Positions 52,690 to 61,287 of a DNA stretch of 64,000 nt are shown piece after piece (within the stretch, counting starts at the first letter, position 1; the number at the start of each line of letters is the position of its first letter). The position numbers and the translations under genes are program-made. The DNA is from Streptomyces purpureus (GTDB lineage Bacteria > Actinomycetota > Actinomycetes > Streptomycetales > Streptomycetaceae). The notes under the pieces were generated by a model. That model worked only from the letters and a program-made list of their open reading frames with translations, was not told where the DNA came from and made no database searches. The stretch is from assembly GCF_014648195.1 (NCBI RefSeq), contig NZ_BMQQ01000013.1, forward strand, positions 60,345-124,344. The letters are read 5' to 3'.

Positions 52690-53601
52690 ATGAGCAAGCC
52701 CCGGTCCCTGGCCCTGCCGCCCCGCACGCGCGCGCGGCGGCTGGTGACCGCACGCGGGAGCTTCGCCGTGCTCGACGCCGCCGCGGCCGGTGAGGCGCGC
52801 GGGACCGTTCTGATGCTCCCCGGCTACACGGGCAGCAAGGAGGACTTCCTCGCGCTGCTCGGGCCGGTGAGCGAGGCCGGCTACCGCGTGGTCGCGATCG
52901 ACGGCCGGGGGCAGCACGAGAGCCCCGGGCCGCGCGGCCGGGCCGCGTACAGCAGGCGGGCGCTGGCGCTCGACGTCGTGGCGCAGGCCGCCTCCCTCGG
53001 GGACGGTCCGGTGCATCTGCTCGGCCACTCCTTCGGCGGGCTCGTGGCGCGGGCGGCCGCCCTGCTCGCTCCGGCGGCGTTCCGCTCGCTGACCCTGCTC
53101 TCGTCCGGTCCCGGCCCCGTCGCCCGGCCGCAGCGGATCCGGGTCCGGGTGCTGCGCGGGGCGCTCGCGCTGCTGCCCAAGGACCGGGTGTGGGAGGCGA
53201 CCCGCTGGCTGGACAGCCGCGGGGAGGAGCCGGGGGTCACCGACCCGCCGGAGATCGTGCTGTTCCTGCGGCGGCGCTGGATGGCGACGCGGATCGCCCA
53301 GCTGTCGGCGACCGGGCGGCTGCTGCGCCGCGAGCCGGACGGCACCGAACAACTCGCCGCGCTGGGGATGCCGTTGCACATCGCGTACGGCGCCGAGGAG
53401 ATGATCTGGCCGACGCCGTTCCTCGCGGCGACGGCGCTGCGGCTCGGGGCGCACCACACGGTGGTGGATGGGGCGGGCCACTCCCCCAATGTGTCGCACC
53501 CCGAGGAACTGGCCGCCCGGCTGGTCGCGTTCTGGGAGCAGTGCGCCCGCAAGGAGGCCGGGCCGCGCACGGACGCGGACGCGGGCGCCGGGACGGCCTG
53601 A
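52690..53601 (+). CDS. Alpha/beta hydrolase
   Basis: This 303-residue alpha/beta hydrolase has MLPGYTGSKEDF (oxyanion), LLGHSFGGLVAR with the nucleophile Ser, and VDGAGHSPNVSHPEE with the catalytic His. The acid residue probably lies in AYGAEEMIWP. It has no signal peptide. The substrate is unknown. It converges with the NYN-domain gene. Confidence 0.87.
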   Translation: MSKPRSLALPPRTRARRLVTARGSFAVLDAAAAGEARGTVLMLPGYTGSKEDFLALLGPVSEAGYRVVAIDGRGQHESPGPRGRAAYSRRALALDVVAQAASLGDGPVHLLGHSFGGLVARAAALLAPAAFRSLTLLSSGPGPVARPQRIRVRVLRGALALLPKDRVWEATRWLDSRGEEPGVTDPPEIVLFLRRRWMATRIAQLSATGRLLRREPDGTEQLAALGMPLHIAYGAEEMIWPTPFLAATALRLGAHHTVVDGAGHSPNVSHPEELAARLVAFWEQCARKEAGPRTDADAGAGTA

Positions 53602-53623
53602 GGCGGCGACGCGCGACGCGCGG

Positions 53624-54559
53624 CTAGTACTGGGCCTGGAGGTGCTGCCAGAAGCCGTCGCGCAGCGCCCTGCGCAGCGCCGCATGTCCGCGCAGCGAGC
53701 GGCTGAGCAGCTTCTCCGCCTCGATCAGCAGGTCCTGGTCGACGGGGCCGGGCAGATACGGATGGCCGGGAAGCAGCTCGGCAAGGGTGTCGCGGCCCCG
53801 CTCGGCTAGCCAGGTCGCGGCGATCTGTGCGCCGACGAAGCGCACCTCCTCGCGTGACGGCGGTGGTTCGCCCTCGTTCTCGTACGTCGTCACCGGACGG
53901 CGCGTCACATACGGGCGGCAGAAGTCCAGGTCGAAGGTGCGCTGGCTGTCGACCTCCCAGAGCAGCGGCTCCGCCTGGTTGCGCCCTTCACCTGCCTCGA
54001 TGCCCCAGAGGTGGACGCGGGCGCCGTAGCCCTGGGCGGCCTCGACCGCGGAGACGAGGTCCTCGTCGCCGCCGACCAGGGCGGCGTCGCTGATGGCGCG
54101 GTGGCGGGCGAGGGACTCCAGGTCCGAGCGGATCAGGGAGTCGACGCCCTTCTGCTGGTTGTTGGCGTTGAGGTTGCCGAGCCGGACCTTGACGTCGGGG
54201 AGTTCGGCTATGGACTGCTGCTCGGCGGTGTGGATACGGCGGCGGGCGCCGTCGTACCAGTACACGCGCAGCAGCCGGCTGTCGGCGAAGATCGTGCGGG
54301 CCTTGTCGATGAAGGCCTCGATGAGCCCCTCGGCGTCGAGGTCGAAGGAGCGGCGGTCCTCGGTGCCCGTCACAAGCAACCCGGCCGCAGCATAGACGTA
54401 ACCGGCGTCCACGAAGATGGCATGGGTCGAGGGGGTCTTCGCCACCTCGGCGATCATCCGCTGCAGGAGCTCATTGGTGCGCTCCAGGCGGGCGGCGAGG
54501 GTGCCGATGTCGGGGAGGTCCGCGGACCGGTCGTTCTGAGGCTTCTCTGCGTCGTTCAT
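53624..54559 (-). CDS. NYN-domain (LabA/DUF88-type) ribonuclease-like protein
   Basis: This 311-residue protein has a NYN (PIN-like) nuclease domain (about 48-200), with acidic residues in FVDAGYVY, KGVDSLIRSD and LVGGDEDLVSA at positions expected for a metal-dependent ribonuclease. A helical C-terminal domain (about 225-311) of unknown type follows. The N-terminus includes a coiled-coil-like LERTNELLQRMIAEV. RNA processing is a family-level inference. It is divergent from a 50-residue peptide gene over an AT-rich dyad. Confidence 0.82.
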   Translation of the reverse strand: MNDAEKPQNDRSADLPDIGTLAARLERTNELLQRMIAEVAKTPSTHAIFVDAGYVYAAAGLLVTGTEDRRSFDLDAEGLIEAFIDKARTIFADSRLLRVYWYDGARRRIHTAEQQSIAELPDVKVRLGNLNANNQQKGVDSLIRSDLESLARHRAISDAALVGGDEDLVSAVEAAQGYGARVHLWGIEAGEGRNQAEPLLWEVDSQRTFDLDFCRPYVTRRPVTTYENEGEPPPSREEVRFVGAQIAATWLAERGRDTLAELLPGHPYLPGPVDQDLLIEAEKLLSRSLRGHAALRRALRDGFWQHLQAQY

Positions 54560-54620
54560 ACGGGGCTCATTGTCCGTTGATCACGACCCGCCCGCCAGCT
54601 CCCATGACCCGGTCGTTAGT

Positions 54621-54662
54621 CATCCAAAAAATTTCCTTAGCGTAGGGAATGTTTGGTGGATG
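54621..54662. promoter_or_regulatory. AT-rich imperfect palindrome in a divergent promoter region
   Basis: CATCCAAAAAATTTCC on one side and GGAATGTTTGGTGGATG on the other form an imperfect inverted repeat around TTAGCGTAG. It is the most AT-rich stretch nearby and lies between the NYN gene and the 50-residue peptide gene, so it may be an operator. Confidence 0.5.
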
Positions 54663-54731
54663 CATCCCGTTACACCTCACGTACACCCAGTTCTCCTCCA
54701 GGAGGATCAACTCAGACGAAGGGAGAAGCCT

Positions 54732-54884
54732 GTGCGCTTCGAAATTCTGCGACTCGACGACATCGACGGCACGGCCGTCGACAGCACGGTCGTGGACGCC
54801 GCCTCCGTCAACCGGATCGTTCAGCAGGCCGCAGCGATCGGCCAGCGAATCATGATCCGCCCGGCCGACAGTCCGGCCTCGTAA
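54732..54884 (+). CDS. Conserved-looking 50-residue peptide
   Basis: This GTG-initiated frame encodes 50 residues with an early FEILRLDDIDG segment, a polar middle and an IRPADSPAS end. GAAGGGAG stands upstream at good spacing, and the frame ends just before a strong hairpin, so it is very likely translated. It has no Cys clusters or leader-peptide cleavage signs. Function unknown. Confidence 0.65.
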   Translation: MRFEILRLDDIDGTAVDSTVVDAASVNRIVQQAAAIGQRIMIRPADSPAS

Positions 54885-54899
54885 CACCGTCGACGCACC

Positions 54900-54946
54900 G
54901 CGCCCCCGCACGGACTCCGGCAGAGTCGGAATCCGTACGGGGGCGC
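54900..54946. terminator. Bidirectional terminator
   Basis: A 20-position stem with two mismatches (54900-54919 with 54927-54946) and a 7-nt loop lies between the convergent peptide and marC genes. Confidence 0.82.
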
Positions 54947-54965
54947 AGTGGTGTCCGGGACCGGG

Positions 54966-55571
54966 CTAGGCGCCCTGGATCACCTGCGTCACACCGTTGA
55001 TGATCTGCTGCACGGCGATGGCGGAAAGCATCATGCCCGCGAGTCGGGTGACCAGCACCACACCGCCGTCCTTGATGACCCGGATGATCACCAGCGAGTA
55101 GCGCATGGTCAGCCAGAGCACGACGTGCATGGCGACGATCGCCGCCCAGACAGAGACCTGCTCCCCCACGCCGTCGGCGTGCTGCACGGCGAGGATCACC
55201 GACACGATCGCACCGGGTCCGGCGAGCAGCGGCATGCCCAGCGGTACGAGGGCGACGTTGACGTCCTTGGTCTGCTTGGGCTCGTCCGTCTTGCCGGTGA
55301 GCAGGTCGAGCGCGATGAGCAGCAGGAGCAGACCGCCCGCGATCATCAGCGCGGGTACGGAGACATGGAGATAGTCCAGGATCTGCTGGCCCAGGATGCC
55401 GAAGACGGTGATGACGCCGAAGGCCACCGCGACGGCCTGCCAGGCCATCCGGCGCTGCACCTTGGACGCGCGGCCGGAGGTCAGGGCCAGGAAGATCGGA
55501 GTGATCCCGGGGGGATCCATGATGACAAAAAGGGTGAGGAACAGGGAGCCGAAGACGGCAACGTCGAACAC
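54966..55571 (-). CDS. MarC family integral membrane protein
   Basis: This 201-residue MarC/UPF0056 protein has six predicted membrane helices, with FVIMDPPGITPIFLALT in the first helix pair and MPLLAGPGAIVSVIL in the fourth. MarC proteins lie in the inner membrane and their transport role is unresolved. The GTG at 55571 begins the first helix; upstream in-frame sequence is Arg/Pro-rich and unlikely to be coding. The ribosome site is weak. Confidence 0.88.
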   Translation of the reverse strand: MFDVAVFGSLFLTLFVIMDPPGITPIFLALTSGRASKVQRRMAWQAVAVAFGVITVFGILGQQILDYLHVSVPALMIAGGLLLLLIALDLLTGKTDEPKQTKDVNVALVPLGMPLLAGPGAIVSVILAVQHADGVGEQVSVWAAIVAMHVVLWLTMRYSLVIIRVIKDGGVVLVTRLAGMMLSAIAVQQIINGVTQVIQGA

Positions 55572-55739
55572 AGTGAAGGGCCTTGCACGAGAGGGTGGTA
55601 CGGAGGAGGCGGGCGCGGGACGGAAGGGGCCCGTGCCCCGGAGTCGGCCGGGACCGCGGCGGGCGCGGCGTCGGACCTGAGGAAGAAGGGGCGGCACCGG
55701 TCGGCGCACGCGGTGGTGCGCCGGCGGGACCGGACGGTG

Positions 55740-56600
55740 TCAGATACGTCCGCCGGTGCCCGGCACCGGGAAGGCGCCGGTCGCACGGCGCGTGATCTCG
55801 CCGTAGATCTCCGGGTCGGTGGTGTAGTCGCCGAGCCGACAGGTCTTACGGCTGCCGTGGTAGTCGCTGGAGCCGGTGGTGAGCAGGCCCAGCTCCTGGG
55901 CGAGCCCGCGCAGCCGGGCGCGGGTGGGCTCGTCGTGGTCCATGTGGTCGATCTCGATGCCGTCGAGACCGGCGGCGGCCAGCTCGGCTATCGCGCTCTC
56001 GGGCACGGTTCGGCCGCGCTTGACGGCGCCCGGGTGCGCGAAGACGGTGACCCCGCCGGCCGCCTTGACCAGGCGGATCGCGGTGAAGGGGTCGAGTTCG
56101 TGCTTCTCCACGTACGCGCGGCCGCCGTCGGCGAGCCACTGCGGCGTGAAGGCGTCGGAGACGCTTCCCACCACGCCGAGCTCGACGAGGGCCTCGGCGA
56201 TGTGCGGGCGGCCGACGGATCCGTCGCCGGCGATCCGGGCGACCCGCTCCCACTCGACGGGCACGCCGAGTTCCTGGAGCTTGCCGATGACGGCGTGCGC
56301 CCGGGGCACCCGGTCGTCCCGCACCAGCTCGCGCTCGCGCAGCAGCTCGGGCTCGTCCGGGTCGAAGAGGTACGCCAGCATGTGCATCCCGACACCGTCG
56401 AGCCGGCAGGAGAGCTCGGCGCCGGTGACGAGGGTGAGGCCTTCGGGGAGGGCGGCGACCGCCTCGGCGTGGCCGCGGGTGGTGTCGTGGTCGGTCAGCG
56501 CGACGACGTCCAGACCGGCGGCGGCAGCGCCGTGGACCAGCTCGGCCGGGGTGTCCGTACCGTCGGAGGCCGTGGAGTGGGTGTGCAGATCGATGCGCAC
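55740..56600 (-). CDS. PHP-domain phosphoesterase
   Basis: This 286-residue PHP protein has metal-binding motifs DLHTHSTASDG, ALTDHDTTRG, GAELSC, FAHPGA and SSDYHGS spread along the chain. The set matches bacterial YciV/RNase AM-type phosphatases that act on 3',5'-nucleoside bisphosphates or short RNA; the precise substrate is not fixed. The start is GTG at 56600 with GGAG about 9-10 nt upstream. Confidence 0.9.
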   Translation of the reverse strand: MRIDLHTHSTASDGTDTPAELVHGAAAAGLDVVALTDHDTTRGHAEAVAALPEGLTLVTGAELSCRLDGVGMHMLAYLFDPDEPELLRERELVRDDRVPRAHAVIGKLQELGVPVEWERVARIAGDGSVGRPHIAEALVELGVVGSVSDAFTPQWLADGGRAYVEKHELDPFTAIRLVKAAGGVTVFAHPGAVKRGRTVPESAIAELAAAGLDGIEIDHMDHDEPTRARLRGLAQELGLLTTGSSDYHGSRKTCRLGDYTTDPEIYGEITRRATGAFPVPGTGGRI

Positions 56601-56764
56601 GACGCGTGACTCCGGGGCTCGGGGACGGACAGGGGACGCTCAAGGATAACGGGCGAATCGAACACCTCGGAGCACAGCGGCGCCTCGCGGCACACCGGCG
56701 CCTCGAACACCGTTGGTCGTGCCAGAGCCTCTGGGACAGCACGCGCCAGGACAGCGGTCCCCCC

Positions 56765-57403
56765 TCAGGACAGCAGCCTGGGCGTCAGCGCGCCGCAGGG
56801 CAGGAGTTCCACCTCCGCCCCCGCGTCCCTGAGGTCGGTCAGGACCAGTTCGTCGTACATCAGCAGCCCCGTCTGCTCGGGCCACACGACCGCCCACAAC
56901 CACAGGCCGCGTGCCTCGCCCGCGAAGACCGCGCGGTCCTCCGGAGTGCCGCTGACATGCCAGAGCGGCGTGGGACGGCCCGCGGCGAGCACCTTCGCCT
57001 GGGGCGGTCTGTCCACGCTCATCGCGGGCCCGGGATCGGGCCCGTCTATCCCGGCGAAGCGCGCGCCGAGCCCCACGCCGAGCTCCTCGGCGATCAGCAG
57101 CAGCTCGCCGACGCCCCCGAGCGGCCCTGGGCCCGAGCAGGCGACGGCCGTGGCGCGTCCGCCACTGCGGTCGTCACCCGCGTACGCGACGCCGGTGAAC
57201 AGCCAGCCGACGGGCAGCGGCCAGGGCATCCACACGGGGACCTGGGCGCGGTGCACGACCACGCTGAGGGCCTCCACGCTGGGCGGGACCACGGGCTGCA
57301 TCGGATGGACCGCGCCATGCACATCGCACTGCCACGCGTCGGCAAAGAGACCGGGCGCCCTGACCCGGCCACCGCACTTCGGGCAACTGGGTTCGCCCCT
57401 CAT
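56765..57403 (-). CDS. DUF6758 family protein
   Basis: This 212-residue protein begins with a zinc-ribbon-like CPKCGG and a later CDVHG, then a Trp/Pro/Val-rich body. It matches the streptomycete DUF6758 family, with no known function. The ATG at 57403 is chosen; a TTG three codons earlier is possible. No clear ribosome site is seen. It is adjacent to the suppressor-of-fused gene in the same direction. Confidence 0.75.
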   Translation of the reverse strand: MRGEPSCPKCGGRVRAPGLFADAWQCDVHGAVHPMQPVVPPSVEALSVVVHRAQVPVWMPWPLPVGWLFTGVAYAGDDRSGGRATAVACSGPGPLGGVGELLLIAEELGVGLGARFAGIDGPDPGPAMSVDRPPQAKVLAAGRPTPLWHVSGTPEDRAVFAGEARGLWLWAVVWPEQTGLLMYDELVLTDLRDAGAEVELLPCGALTPRLLS

Positions 57404-57488
57404 AGCGTTCAACGGTCCTACCAGGCCGCCCTCGCGTCAAGGACGATCACCCGTCCGAACGGGTGAGTCGGCCGGAAGCCGGCCGCGG

Positions 57489-58073
57489 TCAGTCGAGGGT
57501 CACGGAGGTGCGCCGGGGGTCGCGCAGGTCGGTTCCGTACGCCAGCCAGCGCTCCTCCAGCGCCTGTGCGCCGTGCACCCGCTTCCACGCGGCTTCGTTC
57601 GCCGTCATCGGCAGCAGCGGCAGGAAACGGACCGGATCCATGGGGTCGTCCAGCTCCAGGTCCTCCACCAGACCGCCCGGCTCGGCGACCAGCACGGAGC
57701 TGAACGGCGCACCGGGCCACAGGGGTTCACCGACGTCCAGGGAGGCGCCGGGGGCCACGACGACACCCTCGACCTGCGGGGAGGCGGCGAGGACGGCGAG
57801 CGGCCGAAGCACCTTGTCGGTGTCGGCGAGACCGGCCCGTACGGACAGCACCAGCTCGGCGCGCGGGCCCTTGACCGGGTCGGCGAGGACCGCCGTGGGA
57901 TCCGCCATCGGCCGGCCGGACATGCCGAGGGTGGCGTACCGCACAAGGTCGCCGTCGGTGAAGCGCAGGACCTCGATCCGGTCCGTGCCGAGGAACGTGA
58001 CCGAGGCGCGCGCGTCCGGTTCGCCGAGCGCCGTCCGTAGCCGGGCCTCGACCAGAGCAAGAACTTCTCCCAT
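57489..58073 (-). CDS. Suppressor-of-fused domain protein
   Basis: This 194-residue protein has a SUFU-like domain (VLRFTDGDLVRYATLGMS early, FLPLLPMTANEAAWKRVHGA late). In bacteria these proteins often act as immunity or binding modules, but no toxin gene is adjacent. The ATG at 58073 lacks a ribosome site. TATGCT 6 nt upstream and TTTGCC 16 bp further suggest a leaderless promoter. Confidence 0.82.
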   Translation of the reverse strand: MGEVLALVEARLRTALGEPDARASVTFLGTDRIEVLRFTDGDLVRYATLGMSGRPMADPTAVLADPVKGPRAELVLSVRAGLADTDKVLRPLAVLAASPQVEGVVVAPGASLDVGEPLWPGAPFSSVLVAEPGGLVEDLELDDPMDPVRFLPLLPMTANEAAWKRVHGAQALEERWLAYGTDLRDPRRTSVTLD

Positions 58074-58529
58074 GCAGGGAGCATAGAGCGCGTATGGAAC
58101 GGGCAAAGTAAGGGATTGACCCTCTGTCGGCTGATAGTCTTGGCCGCTGGTCGGGACGGCATGCCGAGCATCGCCTTCGAGTCCCGACGACACGTCATCC
58201 CCCACGGGGGACCGGCCGGAGGAGGTGGGACTGCGGTGGATCGAAGTCGATCGGGCAGTACCAACCGCTCTTCCGCGCGACGCCTCCCCTCTTCGGTCTG
58301 ACAACACCCCTTCAGGGCCGTGTCCGACCGCACCGGGTGAGCGGCACTTCACGCATGCGCACGACAGAAGCCTGACGGAAGAGCGAAGAGCACTTCATCT
58401 TTGCCTGTCTGTAGCGAAAGCCGTCACCGTGATTCCACGGTGCAACCCGCTTTGCGGACGTCGTTCCTCCACGTCCCCATTCCGGGCTGCGCCACGCCTC
58501 GCGGCGGCCTCTCCGTGAAGGAGCACGCC
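58074..58529. promoter_or_regulatory. Structured intergenic region between sufu-like and corA-like genes
   Basis: In this 456-bp gap TATGCT (58080-58085) with TTTGCC forms the probable leftward promoter. Rightward, three dyads occur: GTCGGGAC/GTCCCGAC (58150-58188), TCCCCC/GGGGGA (58198-58211) and CACCGTG/CACGGTG (58425-58442). I recognise no named riboswitch and no gene. Confidence 0.5.
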
Positions 58530-59666
58530 ATGTCGATGATCCGTGATCTGCGCGCAGCCGTACGCCCCTCGCTGCGCCCCGTCCAGCACAAGAGCAGCGC
58601 CCCCTACAGCTCGTACGACCCCACCCGGGACCCCTCCGCCTCCAGCGCCGTCGTCGACTGCGCGGTCTACCGCGACGGCCGGCGGCTGAAGGACTCACCG
58701 GCCCGCAGCTGTCTGACGCCGCGCGAGGCGATGCGGCAGGTGCGCGAGGGCGGCGGGTTCGTCTGGATCGGGCTGCACGAGCCGACCGAGGCCGAATTCG
58801 CCGGTATCGCGGCCGAGTTCGGGCTGCACCCGCTGGCCGTGGAGGACGCCGTCCACGCCCACCAGCGGCCCAAGCTGGAGCGGTACGACGACACGCTCTT
58901 CACGGTCTTCAAGACGATCCACTACGTCGAGCACGCCGAGCTCACCGCGACCAGCGAGGTCGTCGAGACCGGTGAGGTGATGTGCTTCACCGGCCGGGAC
59001 TTCGTCATCACCGTCCGGCACGGCGGCCAGGGCTCCCTGCGCAATCTGCGCCACCGTCTCCAGGACGAGCCCGAGCTGCTCGCCAAGGGCCCCTCCGCCG
59101 TGCTGCACGCCATCGCCGACCATGTCGTCGACGGCTACATCGCGGTCGCGGACGCCGTCGAGGTGGACATCGACCAGATCGAGATCGACGTCTTCTCGCC
59201 GCCCGCCAAGGGCAGCACGCGCGGCGCCGACACCGGGCGGATCTACCAGCTCAAGCGCGAGGTGCTGGAGTTCAAGCGGGCGGTCACGCCGCTGCTGCGG
59301 CCGATGCAGCTGCTGAGCGAGCGGCCGATGCGGCTGGTCGACCCGGACATCCAGAAGTACTTCCGTGACGTCGCCGACCACCTCGCGCGCGTGCAGGAGC
59401 AGGTCGTCGGCTTCGACGAGCTGCTGAACTCGATCCTCCAGGCCAACCTGGCGCAGGCGACCGTCGCCCAGAACGAGGACATGCGCAAGATCACCTCCTG
59501 GGCGGCGATCGTCGCCGTGCCCACGGCGGTCTGCGGCGTCTACGGCATGAACTTCGACCACATGCCGGAGCTGCACTGGAAGTACGGCTACCCCATGGTG
59601 CTCACCGGCATCGTCGCCGTCTGTTTCACCATCCACCGCATGCTCAAGCGCAACGGATGGCTGTAG
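58530..59666 (+). CDS. CorA-family divalent cation transporter
   Basis: This 378-residue CorA protein has a large cytoplasmic funnel domain (about 40-310), then two C-terminal membrane helices. The first helix ends in the signature YGMNFDHMPEL (about residue 340), whose GMN forms the pore entrance. It probably carries Mg2+ or Co2+ as a pentamer. The ATG at 58530 follows AAGGAG. The long structured 5' region may allow ion-responsive control. Confidence 0.92.
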   Translation: MSMIRDLRAAVRPSLRPVQHKSSAPYSSYDPTRDPSASSAVVDCAVYRDGRRLKDSPARSCLTPREAMRQVREGGGFVWIGLHEPTEAEFAGIAAEFGLHPLAVEDAVHAHQRPKLERYDDTLFTVFKTIHYVEHAELTATSEVVETGEVMCFTGRDFVITVRHGGQGSLRNLRHRLQDEPELLAKGPSAVLHAIADHVVDGYIAVADAVEVDIDQIEIDVFSPPAKGSTRGADTGRIYQLKREVLEFKRAVTPLLRPMQLLSERPMRLVDPDIQKYFRDVADHLARVQEQVVGFDELLNSILQANLAQATVAQNEDMRKITSWAAIVAVPTAVCGVYGMNFDHMPELHWKYGYPMVLTGIVAVCFTIHRMLKRNGWL

Positions 59667-59680
59667 CTAAGCTTCGCCCC

Positions 59681-60190
59681 ATGACAAACACGCCGCTCGG
59701 GCCCGCCCTCGTCGAGGAGGCCACCAAGAAGTCCGGCCTCATCTGGGTGCGGGGGGCGGGTCCCGCACGCGCGCTGTGGCACGTGTGGCACGACGGCGCG
59801 GCCCACGTCGTGGGCGACGGCCCCGGCGAGCAGCCGCTGCCGGGGCTCGCGGACGGTTCCGTCGCCGAGGTGACCGTGCGCAGCAAGGACAAGGGCGGCC
59901 GGCTGGTCGCCTGGACCGCGTCCGTGACCGAGCTGGCGCCCGGCTCGGAGGCGTGGCAGGCCGCGGTCGACGAGCTCAAGGGCAAGCGGCTGAACGCCCC
60001 GGACGGCGAGGCGATGCCGGAGCGCTGGGCGCGGGAGTGCCGGGTGCTGCGGCTCGAGCCCAGGGACGCGCACACCGACCATCCGCACGGCTCGCTGGCC
60101 GAAGCGCCTCTGGCCACCCCGGCCACGACCCGCCGCCCGATCCCGGCGGCCCTGCCCCGCCTGCTGCTCAAGCGGCGCGGACGGCGCTAG
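59681..60190 (+). CDS. Conserved hypothetical protein, possibly split-barrel fold
   Basis: This 169-residue protein has alternating beta-strand-like segments (LIWVRGAGPARALWHVWHDG, AEVTVRSKDKGGRLVAW) that recall PNPOx-like split barrels, though no flavin motif is certain. The C-terminus is basic (LLLKRRGRR). It begins 14 bp after corA, so the two may be cotranscribed. The ribosome site is weak. Confidence 0.65.
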   Translation: MTNTPLGPALVEEATKKSGLIWVRGAGPARALWHVWHDGAAHVVGDGPGEQPLPGLADGSVAEVTVRSKDKGGRLVAWTASVTELAPGSEAWQAAVDELKGKRLNAPDGEAMPERWARECRVLRLEPRDAHTDHPHGSLAEAPLATPATTRRPIPAALPRLLLKRRGRR

Positions 60191-60355
60191 CGGCTGCGCG
60201 CAGCGGACGGCTTCCATGGCTCCCGACGGCCGGACACCTCGCGTGACCTGACCGGCTCCTGCCGGTCGGACCGCGGCGCGAACAGCTTCCGCGTGCCCCC
60301 GCGGCCGGTGCGCCTCACGCGCGCGGACTGCGGCGGCCCGCGGGTCGCGCGCCGG

Positions 60356-61111
60356 TCAGGCGCGGGGCAGCTGCTTGCCGTAGTCGACCGTCTGGTCCTG
60401 CGAGGGCGGCGCCAGCGGGAAGTCTTTGTTCCACTCGGAGAGGACGACGACGCCCGCGCCGCCGCCCCGGGCGAACTGGAGCGGGTACGGCTCGCCGTCC
60501 AGGGAGACGTCCATCGCGCCGCCCTCGCCCCGCTGCCCGCCCAGGACCCGGATCGTACGCTTGTCGCCGATCTTGTCCCGGTCGCCCTTGACGACCTCGC
60601 CGTGCAGCGAGATCAGCCCCTTCAGCAGCGGACCCATGTCGGTGAAGCCCCGCAGCTGCTTGTACGACGGGTCGTCCTGGGGCACCTTCACGTACTTGTC
60701 GTCGAGCTTGTCCGCGGCCTCGGTGTCGGACTGGCTCGGCGCCTCGCCGCCCTCTCCGTGTGACCAGAAACCCTTGTCCGCCTTCAAGTAAAGAGCGTCG
60801 CCGACCCGCAGCAGCTCGAAGGTGCTGTTCTTGGTGACGACCGAGCCGGCCGCGCCGGACTGCTTCAGCCGCATGTTCAGCTTGTACGTGCCGCCCTTGC
60901 TGACCAGCGTCCCGGAGAGCCGTACCGCCTTGGCCGCGCCGGCCGTCGACCGGGCCTTGGACTCGATGGCGGCGGCCTCGAGCTTCCCGACCCCGTTCGT
61001 ACCCTCGTCGGGATCGTCGCCACAGCCGCTGAGCACGGCCACCAGCCCGACGCAGAGCGCGACGAGGAGCGCGGCCCTGCGGGTCCGCGAAGCCGGGGGG
61101 AGAGCGGTCAC
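60356..61111 (-). CDS. LppX/LprG-like lipoprotein
   Basis: This lipoprotein of about 251 residues has lipobox VLSGC (about Cys30) and an LppX/LprAFG-type mature domain (AAAIESKARSTAGAAKAVRL at the start). It is the third member of this family in the window and is unlinked to the pair near adnBA. The GTG at 61111 is preferred because it gives a normal signal peptide; an ATG 18 bp earlier lacks a ribosome site. Its ligand is unknown. Confidence 0.82.
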   Translation of the reverse strand: MTALPPASRTRRAALLVALCVGLVAVLSGCGDDPDEGTNGVGKLEAAAIESKARSTAGAAKAVRLSGTLVSKGGTYKLNMRLKQSGAAGSVVTKNSTFELLRVGDALYLKADKGFWSHGEGGEAPSQSDTEAADKLDDKYVKVPQDDPSYKQLRGFTDMGPLLKGLISLHGEVVKGDRDKIGDKRTIRVLGGQRGEGGAMDVSLDGEPYPLQFARGGGAGVVVLSEWNKDFPLAPPSQDQTVDYGKQLPRA

Positions 61112-61234
61112 CTGCGCACTGCCTCTCATCTGCGTGTGGGGGGATCGCAGACGGCAGCGTACCGGTGCCGCCCCGGCCGTCCGGCAAGCAGCCGGACGGA
61201 CCCGCTTCCAGGGCACACCGGATGGGTACGAGCT

Positions 61235-61247
61235 AGCCTGAATCAGG
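61235..61247. promoter_or_regulatory. Short palindrome upstream of the MgtE_N/CBS gene
   Basis: GCCTGAATCAGGC is a 6-bp palindrome with one central base in the divergent region, 40 bp before the ATG. It is a possible operator. Confidence 0.35.
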
Positions 61248-61287
61248 CATAAGTCGGCAATGGACGGCATAGAGGGAGGCGCTGGAC

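Noticed and set aside
58074..58529. An M-box (ykoK) magnesium riboswitch before corA
   Set aside because: The dyads seen do not match the conserved M-box core as I know it; a covariance-model search would be needed to reopen this.
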